From assembly GCA_021604005.1 (NCBI GenBank), contig BQIV01000016.1, positions 1 to 64,000 on the forward strand: a stretch of DNA of 64,000 nucleotides, read 5' to 3'. Under the pieces are notes generated by a model, which saw only the letters and a program-made list of their open reading frames with translations, was not told the DNA's origin and searched no databases. This document shows positions 1-9,999 of this stretch, piece after piece; the first letter of the stretch is position 1; the number at the start of each line of letters is the position of its first letter. The translations under genes were made by a program, and so were the position numbers. The stretch comes from Nitrospirales bacterium. GTDB taxonomy: Bacteria > Nitrospirota > Nitrospiria > Nitrospirales > UBA8639.

Positions 1-522
1 CGGGCTTGTTTGAGCGCAGCGAGTTAGCCCGCCCCACCAACCGGGGTTCAGCTCATCCGATGAGCCTGGCCTGGGCGTTCATGGTTTTGGGTCCTTTTGC
101 CGAAACACAAGGGCCTCGGCCGCCGGGACGAACCCCGGCAGGGAGTCAAAACTGAGACGACAAAGAACATAGGCAATGAACGGTGAAGTGAGCCGTGGGC
201 TCGAGCAACATGTCCTCTGACGCAATCGTATTCCCAAAGACTCTTGGGGAACCACATAGCTTCCAGCCGAATCATCCCCACTCACACAACGCGAGGACAC
301 ACTTCGTACTGACGGAAGGGCATGGCACAGCTATACGCCTTAATGAAAAGTTAAAAAACTATAGTGGATTGGATTATGGCGAAACCACGTAACTATCAGC
401 CGAATGTACATGATGTACGCAGCGCAAAAACACTCGTCGTGCAAACGAACGTCTACTGAAGCGGCTATAACGTCTATGCCCTTGACGCATTGGGCACTGT
501 GTTGAACGTCATCATGGGTCGT
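1..522. other. intergenic stretch, possible dispersed repeat at left edge
   Basis: I see no convincing gene here. Short open frames exist on both strands but none has a recognisable product or a good ribosome-binding site. The first 150 bases have the wording of a GC-rich dispersed element found between genes in many bacteria, including a short inverted pair (GCGGGC near position 1 against GCCCGC near 30). This resemblance is from memory and untested. The remainder (about 300-522) is AT-richer and shows nothing I can name. Confidence 0.3.
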
Positions 523-1317
523 CTAGAACTTATTCGGATTCGCTAGAGTATCAATGATAATACAAACCCCTATCAAGCCCACCAGAAGGGCAAATGCCTG
601 GCTGAGTGTTCGTTCTTTCATTTTTTTGGATACGTGCGTCCCTAGCATCATTCCAAGTATACTGCCAAGAATCACCAAGCCCGTGAGTTGAATTTGAATG
701 TGATTCACGTCAAGGTGTCCGACAATCCCACCGATTGATGTCAACGCAATAATGAAGAACGATGTTCCCACAGCGGTCCATATGGGAAATCCTAAGATGA
801 ACATGAGCGCGGGAACAATGACAAAGCCCCCACCGATACCAAAAAATCCCGTAAGGATTCCAACGCCGAAACCAATAATGATTGCTTTGATTGCGCAATT
901 CCCTGAAAAGTGTTGAGCGCAATCCAACTTGCTGTGCTGATCGGTCTTCAGAGCGCGTGTTTGCAACGTCCAGAGGCTAATGAGGAGCAAAAGGAATCCA
1001 AACAGCATCAGGATGATATCTGGCGGGACAAGTTTATGACCTTGGGCACCCAACCATGCGCCAACTATTCCTGTGCTGCTAAAGACCACAGCTGCTCGTT
1101 TCTTTACTTTCCCGTGCCGACTTTGCTGCCATGCACCAAAGGCTGCAGAGTAGCCGACCACAAGCAGAGACATGGCGGTTGCATGCTGAACGGGAATACC
1201 GACGACATAGACTAAGAGAGGGATCGCAATGAGTGATCCTCCACCCCCAGTAGCTCCCATAAGCAGCCCAATAATCCCTCCGGAAAACACCGCCAGAATT
1301 GTTTGAGTGATCATCAA
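523..1317 (-). CDS. TauE/SafE-family membrane transporter (putative sulfite/organosulfur exporter)
   Basis: This is an integral inner-membrane protein of 264 residues, the usual size for the TauE/SafE (DUF81) family. It has two homologous halves of about four hydrophobic segments each. A glycine-rich first segment (residues about 13-28, containing GATGGGGS) is echoed near residue 155-170 (GFFGIGGGFVIVP), which is the family hallmark. The family exports sulfite, sulfoacetate or similar anions; the substrate here is unknown. Because the window also encodes sulfite oxidation 50 kb away, sulfite is a reasonable but unproven guess. The gene stands alone, with the nth remnant starting about 300 bp beyond its start on the other strand. 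Confidence 0.85.
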   Translation of the reverse strand: MMITQTILAVFSGGIIGLLMGATGGGGSLIAIPLLVYVVGIPVQHATAMSLLVVGYSAAFGAWQQSRHGKVKKRAAVVFSSTGIVGAWLGAQGHKLVPPDIILMLFGFLLLLISLWTLQTRALKTDQHSKLDCAQHFSGNCAIKAIIIGFGVGILTGFFGIGGGFVIVPALMFILGFPIWTAVGTSFFIIALTSIGGIVGHLDVNHIQIQLTGLVILGSILGMMLGTHVSKKMKERTLSQAFALLVGLIGVCIIIDTLANPNKF

Positions 1318-1509
1318 ATGCTCACGCTCGACAGTTCACCGATAGGCGAAGGCCAGGGAAGAGAAACACTGGAGGGATTTACACTGCGTAGGTCACTATT
1401 CAAGCGATTGACTCGTTGTTAACGGAATGACAGAAAAACCTATAGCAGTATTGCATCGTATTCTCAAATGTTTCAGTGTTTCCGGTTGATGCTCGCGGCT
1501 GGGAACGCT

Positions 1510-1536
1510 TTGAACTCTGCAATCTCGTGCTATAAT
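1510..1536 (+). promoter_or_regulatory. sigma-70-like promoter candidate ahead of the nth remnant
   Basis: A perfect TATAAT at 1531-1536 is preceded by TTGAAC at 1510-1515, with a 15-16 bp gap (slightly short). It would drive transcription towards the nth remnant and then ttcA. It is based on consensus matching only. No other structure is obvious in 1318-1616. Confidence 0.4.
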
Positions 1537-1616
1537 CAGGCTGTTCACGTATGAGTATCTGTGTAGAGATTTATGACAAACATCGTTGCATCCGTCATAC
1601 ATGCTTCTTCAAATCT

Positions 1617-2076
1617 ATGACAAGCCCATCATTAACACAAGAGACGCATCTCGAGAAAAAACAGCCGATAGCCATGATTATCCGCATGTTAAATCGCACC
1701 TACCCTGATACCACGCTTGCCCTGAATTTCACGAATCCACTCGAGTTGTTGATTGCCCTCATCCTTGCGGCACAATGCACGGATATCTTAGTTAATCAGG
1801 TCACTGCTCCATTGTTTGAAAAATATCGAACGGCGTAAGACTGGGTAGGTGTGGACGCGGGCACACTTGAGAACGAAATACGTCAGGTGACGTTTTACCG
1901 GAACACCAAGCCGATCCAAAAGTGTTGCGGTAAACCTGTTACATGCTTTGAAGGTCCGGTTCTGTCATCTGCTTCAAACCCATGGACGAACCATCTGTCT
2001 AGCGAGAAAACCAAAGTGCGACGAATGTCCCATTCACCAATATTGTCCTTACCCAACCCATGGACTCTCTGCATGA
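1617..2076 (+). pseudogene. nth: endonuclease III (nth) remnant lacking its catalytic core
   Basis: Nth is a DNA glycosylase/AP lyase of base-excision repair. The open 5' part (1617-1838) encodes a normal Nth N-terminus, including the segment NPLELLIALILAAQCTD. The reading frame then breaks, but homologous sequence continues in another frame up to about 1930 (segments VDAGTLENEIRQV and FYRN). At 1960-2076 a third frame encodes the exact C-terminal signature: SHLLQTHGRTIC-like sequence followed by the four cysteines of the [4Fe-4S] loop ([17 protein letters not shown]) and a stop. The whole HhH-GPD segment with the catalytic Lys and Asp is missing. A product cannot be functional, so this is an internal deletion plus frameshifts rather than a sequencing slip. 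Confidence 0.85.
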
Positions 2077-2149
2077 AAAAGGAAGGCACGTACTCGTACA
2101 AAAGCCTAACGCTCGAATCTCTATATATTCCAAGTCGTCACGGGGTACA

Positions 2150-3097
2150 ATGCTGCCAATCATGAATATGTTCTCCACTTTAAATAAACAATCCAACGAA
2201 TCCTCTGTAACGAGTCAATCGCAAAGACTTACCGGTGAAGTTGAGAAACTCCAAACTCGCCTCTGTCGACGGGTGGGGCAAGCGATGACTGACTACAGCA
2301 TGATCGATGATGGCGACAAGGTCATGGTTTGTCTGTCTGGGGGAAAGGACAGTTATGGCTTGCTGGACATTCTTCTGGCTATCCGTCCACGAGCGCCGAT
2401 TCGGTTCGAGATTGTGGCAGTCAATCTTGATCAAAAACAGCCAGGATTTCCAGTGGATGTCCTGCCTAACTATCTGACTCAACTGGGCGTGCCGTTCCAT
2501 ATCGAAGAACGCGACACCTATTCGGTGGTCAAAGAACTGATCCCGGAAGGCCAAACCACATGCTCGCTCTGTTCACGCCTGAGACGAGGCCATCTGTATC
2601 GGGTCGCCTCAGAGCTAGGAGCCACGAAGATCGCGCTCGGCCATCATCGAGACGATCTGATCGAAACACTCATCTTAAACATCTTGTTTGGTGGAAAGAT
2701 GCGAACCATGCCGCCCAAATTGCTTTCAGATGACGGTCAACATGTGGTGATTCGACCACTGGTGAATGTGGAAGAACGAGATTTGGCGCGCTATGCCGAG
2801 CTTCGCGCCTTCCCGCTTATCCCATGTGACTTATGTGGTTCTCAAGAAAACTTGAAACGCAAAGAAGTAAAGCGGTTGTTGAATGAATGGGAAGAGCGAT
2901 TCCCTGGGTGCAAAGACCGGATTTTCGGGTCGCTCTCGAACGTCCTCCCCGAACATCTCCTGGATCACAAACTATTCGACTTTTCAGCTCTACGCAAGAA
3001 AGAGGAACAGGGTGAACAGCATGACTCAGGCGTAGAGAAGCTCGACCCAAACCTGCGCGAACCTCTTACACTTCCACGCCCTTCAACTACTCGTTGA
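2150..3097 (+). CDS. ttcA: tRNA 2-thiocytidine(32) synthetase TtcA
   Basis: TtcA is a cytosolic ATP pyrophosphatase that adds sulfur to cytidine 32 of certain tRNAs through a [4Fe-4S] cluster. The product is 315 residues, typical for the family. The PP-loop SGGKDS lies at residues 63-68, a CxxC pair at 138/141, and a second CDLC pair at about 226/229 followed by ENLKRKEVK, a TtcA signature. The frame is open back to 2060, but that segment overlaps the nth remnant and lacks similarity. ATGs at 2150, 2162 and 2168 are all possible; I chose 2150, which follows a GGGG at close range. The 3' end overlaps the convergent DUF2892 gene by 15 bp. Confidence 0.92.
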   Translation: MLPIMNMFSTLNKQSNESSVTSQSQRLTGEVEKLQTRLCRRVGQAMTDYSMIDDGDKVMVCLSGGKDSYGLLDILLAIRPRAPIRFEIVAVNLDQKQPGFPVDVLPNYLTQLGVPFHIEERDTYSVVKELIPEGQTTCSLCSRLRRGHLYRVASELGATKIALGHHRDDLIETLILNILFGGKMRTMPPKLLSDDGQHVVIRPLVNVEERDLARYAELRAFPLIPCDLCGSQENLKRKEVKRLLNEWEERFPGCKDRIFGSLSNVLPEHLLDHKLFDFSALRKKEEQGEQHDSGVEKLDPNLREPLTLPRPSTTR

Positions 3098-3310
3098 ATC
3101 AAGCAACGTTTCATCCGGTTCGAATGGACATGTCTTGTCAAGTATGTAGTAGACCGGACAGAATCCCGTGAACCCACTCTGGAAAAGTGTAACGCCTAAC
3201 AAGCCAGGCACGAGCAACCATGTAGGATCAACGGCATATCCCAACCAAGTACCGATGGTAAGTAACGCCCCGGCGATTCCATCGTGAAGACGTCGCTTTT
3301 TGTTCGTCAT
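3083..3310 (-). CDS. DUF2892 small inner-membrane protein (YgaP-type membrane domain)
   Basis: This protein of about 75 residues has two hydrophobic segments and the DUF2892 pattern: basic N-terminus ([12 protein letters not shown]), then a loop ending [15 protein letters not shown]. That matches the membrane module found at the C-terminus of the rhodanese YgaP. Here the module stands alone; the window also has a rhodanese plus membrane-module protein at 58697-59287. The start at 3310 is set by a strong AGGAGAACACC ribosome-binding site; a longer frame to 3346 lacks one. Its molecular role is not known. Confidence 0.8.
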   Translation of the reverse strand: MTNKKRRLHDGIAGALLTIGTWLGYAVDPTWLLVPGLLGVTLFQSGFTGFCPVYYILDKTCPFEPDETLLDSTSS

Positions 3311-3783
3311 GGTGTTCTCCTTTTCTAAAGAATTTTCCTGCTTCATTCAAATGTTTCTAGGCCTCCTTGTCAAATGGTAGGTCTATTTAGAGGACTTCAG
3401 AACAACGGCATATCGGTGTGTGGAAAGAACTCGTATGTCGAACCAGCGTATTCGCTAGAAGCCCTCAACGCAATTACCACGAGGCATAGATTGACAAAAT
3501 TACAAGGTGAGGCTCACACTATTGATAACTTATATATTAGCTAATACTTCGTTTCCACTTTATCCTTGGGCTTCATAAATTAAAAATTACTCCTCCCCGG
3601 TAAAAGGTAAAGCACTGTACCAGCAAGGCTCATTCTCTTTTTGGGATAGAGCGGGCTGTGGTATGGTGCTTTTTCGCTGTCAATGAAAGCTTAAGATTGC
3701 AAGGACTTGTTCAAAACAGGTCAGATTGCAAGAGAGTGAATCAGTCAGGGAAGAGTGAGAGCATCACAATCAACGTTGTTGAG
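3311..3783. other. intergenic region between divergent genes
   Basis: This stretch holds the upstream regions of the minus-strand DUF2892 gene and the plus-strand sigma-54 activator. It is AT-rich around 3500-3600. The activator frame is open back to 3658, so its start is uncertain. I saw no convincing -24/-12 motif, repeat or RNA structure. Confidence 0.4.
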
Positions 3784-6144
3784 ATGGACCAAAACGATTC
3801 AGCAGCTCACGAGGCGGAAGATCGACTCCGCATATTAGCCCATCGTGCCCCAGTATTGATTCGGATGTCAGGGAACGATGGGCTGTGCACATTCGTTAAT
3901 CAGCACTGGCTAGACTTTACCGGACGATCCATAGAACAGGAGTTAGTGAATGGGTGGATGGAAGGTGTTCATCCTGAGGATAAACGTACCAGCCTCGATG
4001 TTTACCAGTCAGCAGTCAAAATTCGACATCCTTATAACATGGAATATCGCCTCAGGCGCGCCAATGGCGAGTATCGTTGGGTGTTAGATGCTGGAATCCC
4101 GTGGTTTAAAGCTGATGAGACTGTTGGTGGATATGTGAGCTCTGCCATAGATATTAACGAGCGCAAGGAAGAGGAGAGCCAGTTACAGCAAGCCTACAGA
4201 GAACTCGAACGCCTGTGTGACGAACAAACCGCAGAGCTGACAAAAGTTAATGATAGTCAACAAGAATGGATCGTTCAACGAGAGCGCGCAGAACAGATTC
4301 TTCAGCTGATCTCTGAGGGAACGACCTCTACGATTGGCCCAGCTTTCTTCCACTCTCTCGTGGAACACCTCGCTCGTGCTTTAGATGCTCGCTATGCATT
4401 TGTGTCAGAGCTGATAGAGGGCGGTTCCCGCGTGCGCACCCTCGCGTTCTGGACCCCAGACGGTATTATCCCAAACATTGAATTCGATCTCGCGAAGACG
4501 CCCTGCGAAATGGTCTTAAAAGGAAAAATCTGCCATTTTCCAGAAAGCGTGCGATCCCTCTTCCCAAATGACAAATGGCTGATCAAATTAGACGTGGAAA
4601 GCTATTTGGCGATACCTATGACCGATCCGTCGGATAAGGTCATAGGACATCTCGCTGTGCTCGATACTGTCCCAATGCCTGTTGAACCTCATTCTTTACC
4701 TGTGTTGAAGACCTTCGCAGCACGAGCCACGGCGGAACTCCAACGGCAGTCCTCAGAGATGGCCATACTCGCGGTCAAGGAACAACTTGAGGACATCTTG
4801 GCTTCTGCCATGGACGGTATCATCACCGTGGATGACAAACAGAAGGTCACCGTGTTTAACCAGGCAGCCGAGGATATGTTCCAGTGTTCCGCGAAGGATG
4901 CCTTAGGGCAACCGCTTGCTCGATTTATCCCCGAACGATTCCGTCTTGTCCTCCAAGAGCATATCGAGGGTTTTGAACCATCGAACATGCCTCGCTCCCA
5001 GATACCACAGCTATTAACGGTCTATGGCACTCGTGTCGATGGCAAGGAAATACCTCTGGAGGCATCTATCTCACAGGTTAATGTAGGAGGGAAACAGTTG
5101 TTTACGGTTATCCTTCGTGACATTACTGAGCGATATCGTGCAAAGGCCAAAATCAGCAAGTTGCAACGGACGACGAGATACCTCCAAGACGAAATTAACA
5201 CTCAGCATGATTTCCAGAACATGGTTGGCCGTTCTCCAACTATGAAAAAAGTCTTTAAACACGTGCAGTCCGTCGCCCCCACCGATACCCTGGCATTGGT
5301 CACCGGCGAAACGGGAACCGGCAAGGAGTTACTGACTCGCGCCATCCACAATTTGAGCCATCGCAAGAAAGAGATGTTCATCAAGGTCAACTGTGCGGCC
5401 ATTCCTGCAGGGCTCATCGAAAGCGAACTCTTTGGTCATGAAAAAGGGGCCTTTACCGGAGCCGTGTCGCGTCATATCGGCCGGTTTGAGCTCGCGCATA
5501 AGGGGACGCTGTTTCTTGACGAGATTGGTGAGTTGCCTTTGGATCTCCAGGGGAAACTTCTCCGGGTTCTGGAAGAGGGAGAATTTGAACGGGTCGGCGG
5601 GACGCGGACGGTAAAAGTCAATGTGCGCGTGATCGCCGCCACCAATCGAGTCTTAACACACGCGGTACAGCAGGGACTGTTCCGACCCGATTTGTTCTAC
5701 CGCCTAAACGTCTTTACCCTCCACATCCCTCCCCTGCGAGAGCGGAAAGAAGACATTCCTTTGTTGGCCAAGTTTTTTCTGCAGAAATATACCACGAAGC
5801 TTGGAAAATCGATCACGAGAATTCCCGAATCCGTGATGGCGAGTCTCATCGAGTATCACTGGCCCGGGAATGTGCGAGAACTCGCGCATGTGCTTGAACG
5901 GGCTGTGCTCATAAGTGAAAGGGCTCAGCTGGTGAGCGTCGAAGGCTTACACCCAGCAGCCAAGGGGCCGCAAGCCGTTCCTTTCCCCACACTCGAAGCT
6001 GTCGAACGAGATCATATCCTTAAGGCGTTAGAAGCCACCAATTGGCGCATCAGTGGCCCCAAGGGTGCGGCCAAACTCCTAGGCCTGAAACGGACCACGC
6101 TAGATTCCAAAATAGAAAAGTTGGACATTCAAAGAGATCCATAA
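3784..6144 (+). CDS. sigma-54-dependent transcriptional activator with PAS-GAF-PAS sensor region
   Basis: This cytosolic enhancer-binding protein drives RNA polymerase-sigma-54 open-complex formation using ATP. Counting from Met at 3784 (786 residues), the order is: PAS about 15-125, GAF about 180-330, PAS about 335-450, AAA+ about 480-710, and a Fis-type helix-turn-helix at the end. Walker A GETGTGKE is at 508-515 and the sigma-54-contacting GAFTGA at 555-560; Walker B reads TLFLDEIGE. There is no receiver domain, so it probably senses a small molecule or redox state directly, like FhlA or NorR. Its GAF-AAA+-HTH layout next to NirK and P460 genes makes nitric oxide or nitrogen-oxide sensing tempting, but no ligand residues prove it. 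The frame extends upstream to 3658 without a clear ribosome-binding site. Confidence 0.88.
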   Translation: MDQNDSAAHEAEDRLRILAHRAPVLIRMSGNDGLCTFVNQHWLDFTGRSIEQELVNGWMEGVHPEDKRTSLDVYQSAVKIRHPYNMEYRLRRANGEYRWVLDAGIPWFKADETVGGYVSSAIDINERKEEESQLQQAYRELERLCDEQTAELTKVNDSQQEWIVQRERAEQILQLISEGTTSTIGPAFFHSLVEHLARALDARYAFVSELIEGGSRVRTLAFWTPDGIIPNIEFDLAKTPCEMVLKGKICHFPESVRSLFPNDKWLIKLDVESYLAIPMTDPSDKVIGHLAVLDTVPMPVEPHSLPVLKTFAARATAELQRQSSEMAILAVKEQLEDILASAMDGIITVDDKQKVTVFNQAAEDMFQCSAKDALGQPLARFIPERFRLVLQEHIEGFEPSNMPRSQIPQLLTVYGTRVDGKEIPLEASISQVNVGGKQLFTVILRDITERYRAKAKISKLQRTTRYLQDEINTQHDFQNMVGRSPTMKKVFKHVQSVAPTDTLALVTGETGTGKELLTRAIHNLSHRKKEMFIKVNCAAIPAGLIESELFGHEKGAFTGAVSRHIGRFELAHKGTLFLDEIGELPLDLQGKLLRVLEEGEFERVGGTRTVKVNVRVIAATNRVLTHAVQQGLFRPDLFYRLNVFTLHIPPLRERKEDIPLLAKFFLQKYTTKLGKSITRIPESVMASLIEYHWPGNVRELAHVLERAVLISERAQLVSVEGLHPAAKGPQAVPFPTLEAVERDHILKALEATNWRISGPKGAAKLLGLKRTTLDSKIEKLDIQRDP

Positions 6145-6312
6145 CTTTTTCCACTATATCGGCATATTGCCGACATAGCGGAAAAATATCCAAGCTCCCC
6201 TCCTTCCTCTCATACATTCAATTCCGTCTCAAACCCCAATGATCACGGCCCTTCGAGAGGCTTCTCTAGGGGCAGTGTGCCTTGGGCACTTGCCTTGCAC
6301 ATAGCCCTCCTC

Positions 6313-6570
6313 ATGTTGCGGCTCACGACACTCCATGAGGGTCCCAGCACCGTGACCATCAAAATTGAAGGGTGCATCGATGCTGAAGGCGCGCGTCTCT
6401 TGGAAAAAGAATGTCGCAAACATCTTCGCCACCAGCAAAGCATCAGCCTTGATTGTACTTCCGTCACGTTTGTCGATCAGGTTGGAAAGGAGGCGCTGCA
6501 ACGCTTAGCGAGAGACAACGTACAGATTCTTAACTGTTCGGAGTTCATCGAAGAGTTGCTCCGTGAATAA
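6313..6570 (+). CDS. STAS-like small protein
   Basis: This product of about 85 residues has the alternating strand/helix pattern of STAS (anti-sigma-factor-antagonist) domains: TVTIKIEGCIDAEGARLLEKEC, then a later ISLDCTSVTFVDQVGKEAL. The latter corresponds to the region that carries the phosphorylatable Ser/Thr in classical family members, but here the usual DSSG-like tetrapeptide reads FVDQVG. That suggests a non-phosphorylated or degenerate STAS. It follows the sigma-54 activator on the same strand after a 170-bp gap. The frame stays open to 6277, but the extension looks non-coding. Its function is unknown. Confidence 0.6.
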   Translation: MLRLTTLHEGPSTVTIKIEGCIDAEGARLLEKECRKHLRHQQSISLDCTSVTFVDQVGKEALQRLARDNVQILNCSEFIEELLRE

Positions 6571-6893
6571 AGACTGAGGTGGCACCTGTGGTCGTGAGAC
6601 CAAATTCTGTGCGCCGAATGGCGATAAGACAACCGGCGCGATGAGGGCCCTGCGTTTGATCCTAGATTTTCCGGGCTTTAAGGGGCAACTCATCGGCTCT
6701 TGCACGGAGTTATTCATGTGGGGTTTCCACACCCGCGGTTTATAGGAGGGAGGTGTCTATGGTTCAAACAACATAAATAAAGGTACATGCAGAACGAGAA
6801 TTACCCTCAGATCGGAGCGCCCTCCCGATTCTGATGGAACCTAGGAGAAACACTGCAGGGCATAATCCATAGCTTGAATAAAGGAGATACATC
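6571..6893. other. intergenic, upstream of cytochrome P460
   Basis: This 323-bp stretch contains no supported gene. It ends with the P460 ribosome-binding site. A GG-N10-GC arrangement near 6679-6692 was considered as a sigma-54 promoter but its -12 half is poor. No hairpin with a T-run was found. Confidence 0.35.
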
Positions 6894-7523
6894 ATGCGTT
6901 CACAATCATTCGTTCGACCCTTACTGACACTACTCGGAGTGGCCGGATGCCTCGTTTTCCTATTCGGCATCATGGCGGCTCCCTCCATTGCCAAAAGTAA
7001 AGGAGACCGCGTCTATACCTTTAATGACAAAGACGAACTCCTTCAACCCTTGGATTGGGACGTGCCCTCGGATTGGCGGGAATGGGTGTATGTCGGGACG
7101 CCCCTGACCCCGAATGAATTGAATAATGGGAAAGCTTCATTTCCTGAATTTCATTCTGTGTACATTCACCCAGATCATTACAAGGTGTGGAAAAAGACCG
7201 GCGCCTGGCCAGATGGCACGATTCTGATTAAAGAAATGACGAGTGTTGGCTCCAAGCAAGCGGTGAGTGGACAAGGCTATTTTATGGGAGAGTATTTAGG
7301 GTTAGAAGCCACGATCAAAGATTCGAAGCGATTTAAAGATGAACCAGGCTACTGGGCCTATTTCAGTTGGACAGATGAAAAAGGGGGGCCTCGGAAGAAG
7401 ACAACGAAAGCCGAGCCGGCTGGCAAATGTAACATCTGTCACCAGGCGTTTGCCAAGGATGATTGGGTCTTCACGCAGTATTACCCAGTTCTCCGGGCAG
7501 CCAAACCCGGTCGAGGGAAGTAG
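6894..7523 (+). CDS. cytochrome P460-family protein
   Basis: Cytochrome P460 is a periplasmic c-type haem protein with a cross-linked haem that oxidises hydroxylamine (with NO) in ammonia oxidisers; its role in nitrite oxidisers is unclear. The 209-residue product has a long signal sequence (about 1-33), the family segments FPEFHSVYIHPD and PDGT..IKE (about 84-114), and a single haem site CNICH at 179-183 near the C-terminus, followed by the conserved FAKDDWVFTQYYP. The start is fixed by AAAGGAG. It is followed by the small secreted protein at 7591. A degenerate copy of its 5' and 3' ends lies at 14329-14535. Confidence 0.88.
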   Translation: MRSQSFVRPLLTLLGVAGCLVFLFGIMAAPSIAKSKGDRVYTFNDKDELLQPLDWDVPSDWREWVYVGTPLTPNELNNGKASFPEFHSVYIHPDHYKVWKKTGAWPDGTILIKEMTSVGSKQAVSGQGYFMGEYLGLEATIKDSKRFKDEPGYWAYFSWTDEKGGPRKKTTKAEPAGKCNICHQAFAKDDWVFTQYYPVLRAAKPGRGK

Positions 7524-7590
7524 AGTGAAGGGAAAGAGCCCAGATACGGAAAGTGAATACAAAAATTTTTCATCATGAAGGAGAAGTGTT

Positions 7591-7983
7591 ATGAATAAAT
7601 TTTTCACAGCAACCTGTCTTGGTATTGCTCTCCTAGCTGGAGGAACAGTCTGGGGCCAAGACGGAATCGCCACCACTCATCGGGACTCCATCCAAAAAGC
7701 GATGGGAAAACATATCGACGACCTAGTCGAATTAAATGGCAACGGGAAGTATCCGATATTTGATCCAGAATCTCGGTCCCTGCTGCAACTGAAGTTTAAA
7801 AAATTTCATGATTCCGTGGAAATCAAAGGGAGGGAAAATTCGTATTTTGTGAGCTGTGCCGATTTTGTTGCTGAGGATGGCACGCTCTATGATCTCGACT
7901 TTTTCGTCTCGAAAAACTATGGCGTCGTCTCTGCGCTTGTGCATTCAAAGAACGGTGTGCATTCAGAGTATGACATTCATTAA
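7591..7983 (+). CDS. small secreted protein of unknown function, paralogue A
   Basis: I do not recognise this 130-residue protein. It has a clear signal peptide (about 1-22) and a mature part rich in polar residues, with the conserved core YFVSCADFVAEDGTLYDLDFF and the C-terminal ALVHSKNGVHSEYDIH. A paralogue at 14599 is roughly 70% identical by eye across its full length, so the family is under constraint. The single cysteine in VSCADF is kept in both. The gene directly follows cytochrome P460 (67-bp gap) with a good AAGGAGA site, which points to a periplasmic role linked to P460. That link is inference from position and from co-duplication. Confidence 0.75.
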   Translation: MNKFFTATCLGIALLAGGTVWGQDGIATTHRDSIQKAMGKHIDDLVELNGNGKYPIFDPESRSLLQLKFKKFHDSVEIKGRENSYFVSCADFVAEDGTLYDLDFFVSKNYGVVSALVHSKNGVHSEYDIH

Positions 7984-8272
7984 GGGGATAGCAGGTAGAA
8001 GAGCATGGTTGTTTTCTTGAAAAGTGCATTAGTGAATGACATTTCACGTAACCGAAGTTGCTGAAACTGAACATCATCAAGTTTGCGATTTTTCACCATG
8101 AGGCTCCGCGAACTACGTGGGGCCTCAGTTCTCTTCCCAGCAATCCTTCGTTTAAGTGCGATGTATGCCAGCTGGGGCTCTTGGGCATAGACTGAGACCA
8201 TCGTTGAACATCGTAAAGGGAGGCCACACGTCATTCGACAGAGTGGGGACTACATGTTTAGGGAGTAAACTT

Positions 8273-9759
8273 ATGAATACATCTGATCACAAATCAGGTC
8301 ATCGTACTGACCAGAATATAAGGCCTTTATTTATCTTCAGAATCATGCCGTTGCTCGGCAACAGCACCGTGCGATCGAAGCGGCTAATAACGGCAAGTCT
8401 CTTTAGCTTGATTATCGGATTCACCGGACTGGTAATGAATGCTCATGCAGCAGACGGGCGTTTCCTTTACATCGAGAGTAATCATATAGCCGAAGGGCAA
8501 AACTCCATCCTTGCTTATGAAAGACAGGCGGATGGCAAGGTGAGGCTATTACCAGGCAGTCCATTTCTCACAGGAGGAACAGGCATAAACAACGATACGC
8601 ATGGGAAGCTTGGGCCAGATGATAATGATACCCCAATTGCGTTAAGTGAAGATGGGCGGTTCTTATTCGCGGTGAATACTCATAGCAATACCATTGCGGT
8701 GTTTAACATATTGGACGATGGCTCACTTCATCATGTGAAAGGATCGCCGTTTCCTTCGAGAGGTATCGGCCCGAATAGTCTGTCCGTCTCAGAGAATGTT
8801 CTACTCGTTTCCAATCGAAACGGCGATTACCATCAATTGGATAAGCTGCGCGGCGCGGCAAAAGCTAATTATGTTTCGTTCCGCGTGAATGACGATGGAA
8901 GTCTCACGTTTCTATCGGCAATAGACGTTGAAGGTGGTCATAAGCCGACACAGGTGTTTTTCTCAACCCCTCACAAGAGGATCGCGTTCGGGAACGATTT
9001 TCAGGTTGACGCTGATTTTGACGGAGATGGGAAACGCTCATGGCTCGCTGACCATGAACAAAAGTCCAGGGTCAATTGCATGCCTTTAAACTCGATGAAC
9101 GTGGCCATCTCGTTGAGACCGATCGGGTGACGTTACCTGAAACAGACCCAGGCCATTTATACGAAGGGTCACCTGGCGTACCGTCGCTTCCTTTGGGGAT
9201 ATGGGACCACCCGAAAAAAAATTTTCTCTATGTCGGATTTGTCACCCGCAATGAATTAGGCGTCTACCGGTATACCCACGAAGGGAAATTGACATTTCTT
9301 ACCTCGGTTCCTAACGGTGGACAAGACATTTGCTGGCTTCTTGCGAATAGGGCTGGCACGCGTCTTTATGCGGTGAATAACCTAAATCGGAAGGAAGCCA
9401 AGGACAAAGCGGGCTCCATTTCAATCTATGACATTTCAGGAGAGAAGGCAGAGCGTCCGGTGGAAATTGGCCGTGTGCAGACGCCCTTCCCTGGCGAGAG
9501 TTTCATTAACAATCGCATGTTTTCCCAACCCGGGAGCACGCCCTTTCAAATGGACTTAGACCCGGAAGAGAAGTTCTTCTACGTCATTAATCAACGTATC
9601 AATCAGATGCCTGAGAACAAGAGCACTGAAGGTAATTTTTTGCACATTTTCAAAGTCGAGAAGTCAGGATTGCTGACGCTACTTGATTCACGGGATTTGA
9701 GAAAGGACGGGGTTCCTAGCAAGTCACGTCCTCAGGGTGTGATCACACTCGATCGGTAA
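8273..9759 (+). pseudogene. secreted beta-propeller (lactonase-like) protein, split by a frameshift
   Basis: The two frames 8273-9130 and about 9060-9759 encode adjoining halves of one protein of about 495 residues. The product has an N-terminal signal region ending NAHAADG and repeats such as ALSEDGRFLFAVNTHSNTIAVF and DHPKKNFLYVGFVTRNELGVYRY, the pattern of YncE/lactonase seven-bladed propellers. The halves join at about 9062-9080, where loss of one base in the TCCAG tract turns the frame. Restoring one base gives continuous propeller sequence. The start at 8273 follows TTAGGGAG. It may be a true pseudogene or an assembly indel. Its leader (8234-8272) is repeated at 15041-15085. Substrate unknown. 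Confidence 0.75.
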
Positions 9760-9999
9760 CGGTGTGGTATCCGAGACAAAATAGTAGATCTGCAAGAGGA
9801 GGCGTCCAAGCCGAGATACATTTGGCGTAATCAGGCCTTGCCAAGGTCGAGAGAGTGAAGGCCAATGATCGTGACGGTGCAGCGTGGGGAAGTTGAGGGA
9901 TGAGTATGTTGAAGGCAAGGAAACTTTTCCAGATTACCTGCTGGCTTGCCAGTGGCGGTCATAAGTTCGTCGCACATTAGAAACGAGGAGGAAGCCAGT

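Noticed and set aside
6679-6692. GG-N10-GC arrangement as a sigma-54 promoter before P460
   Set aside because: The -12 half reads CGGC rather than TTGC, and the site is 200 bp from the gene.
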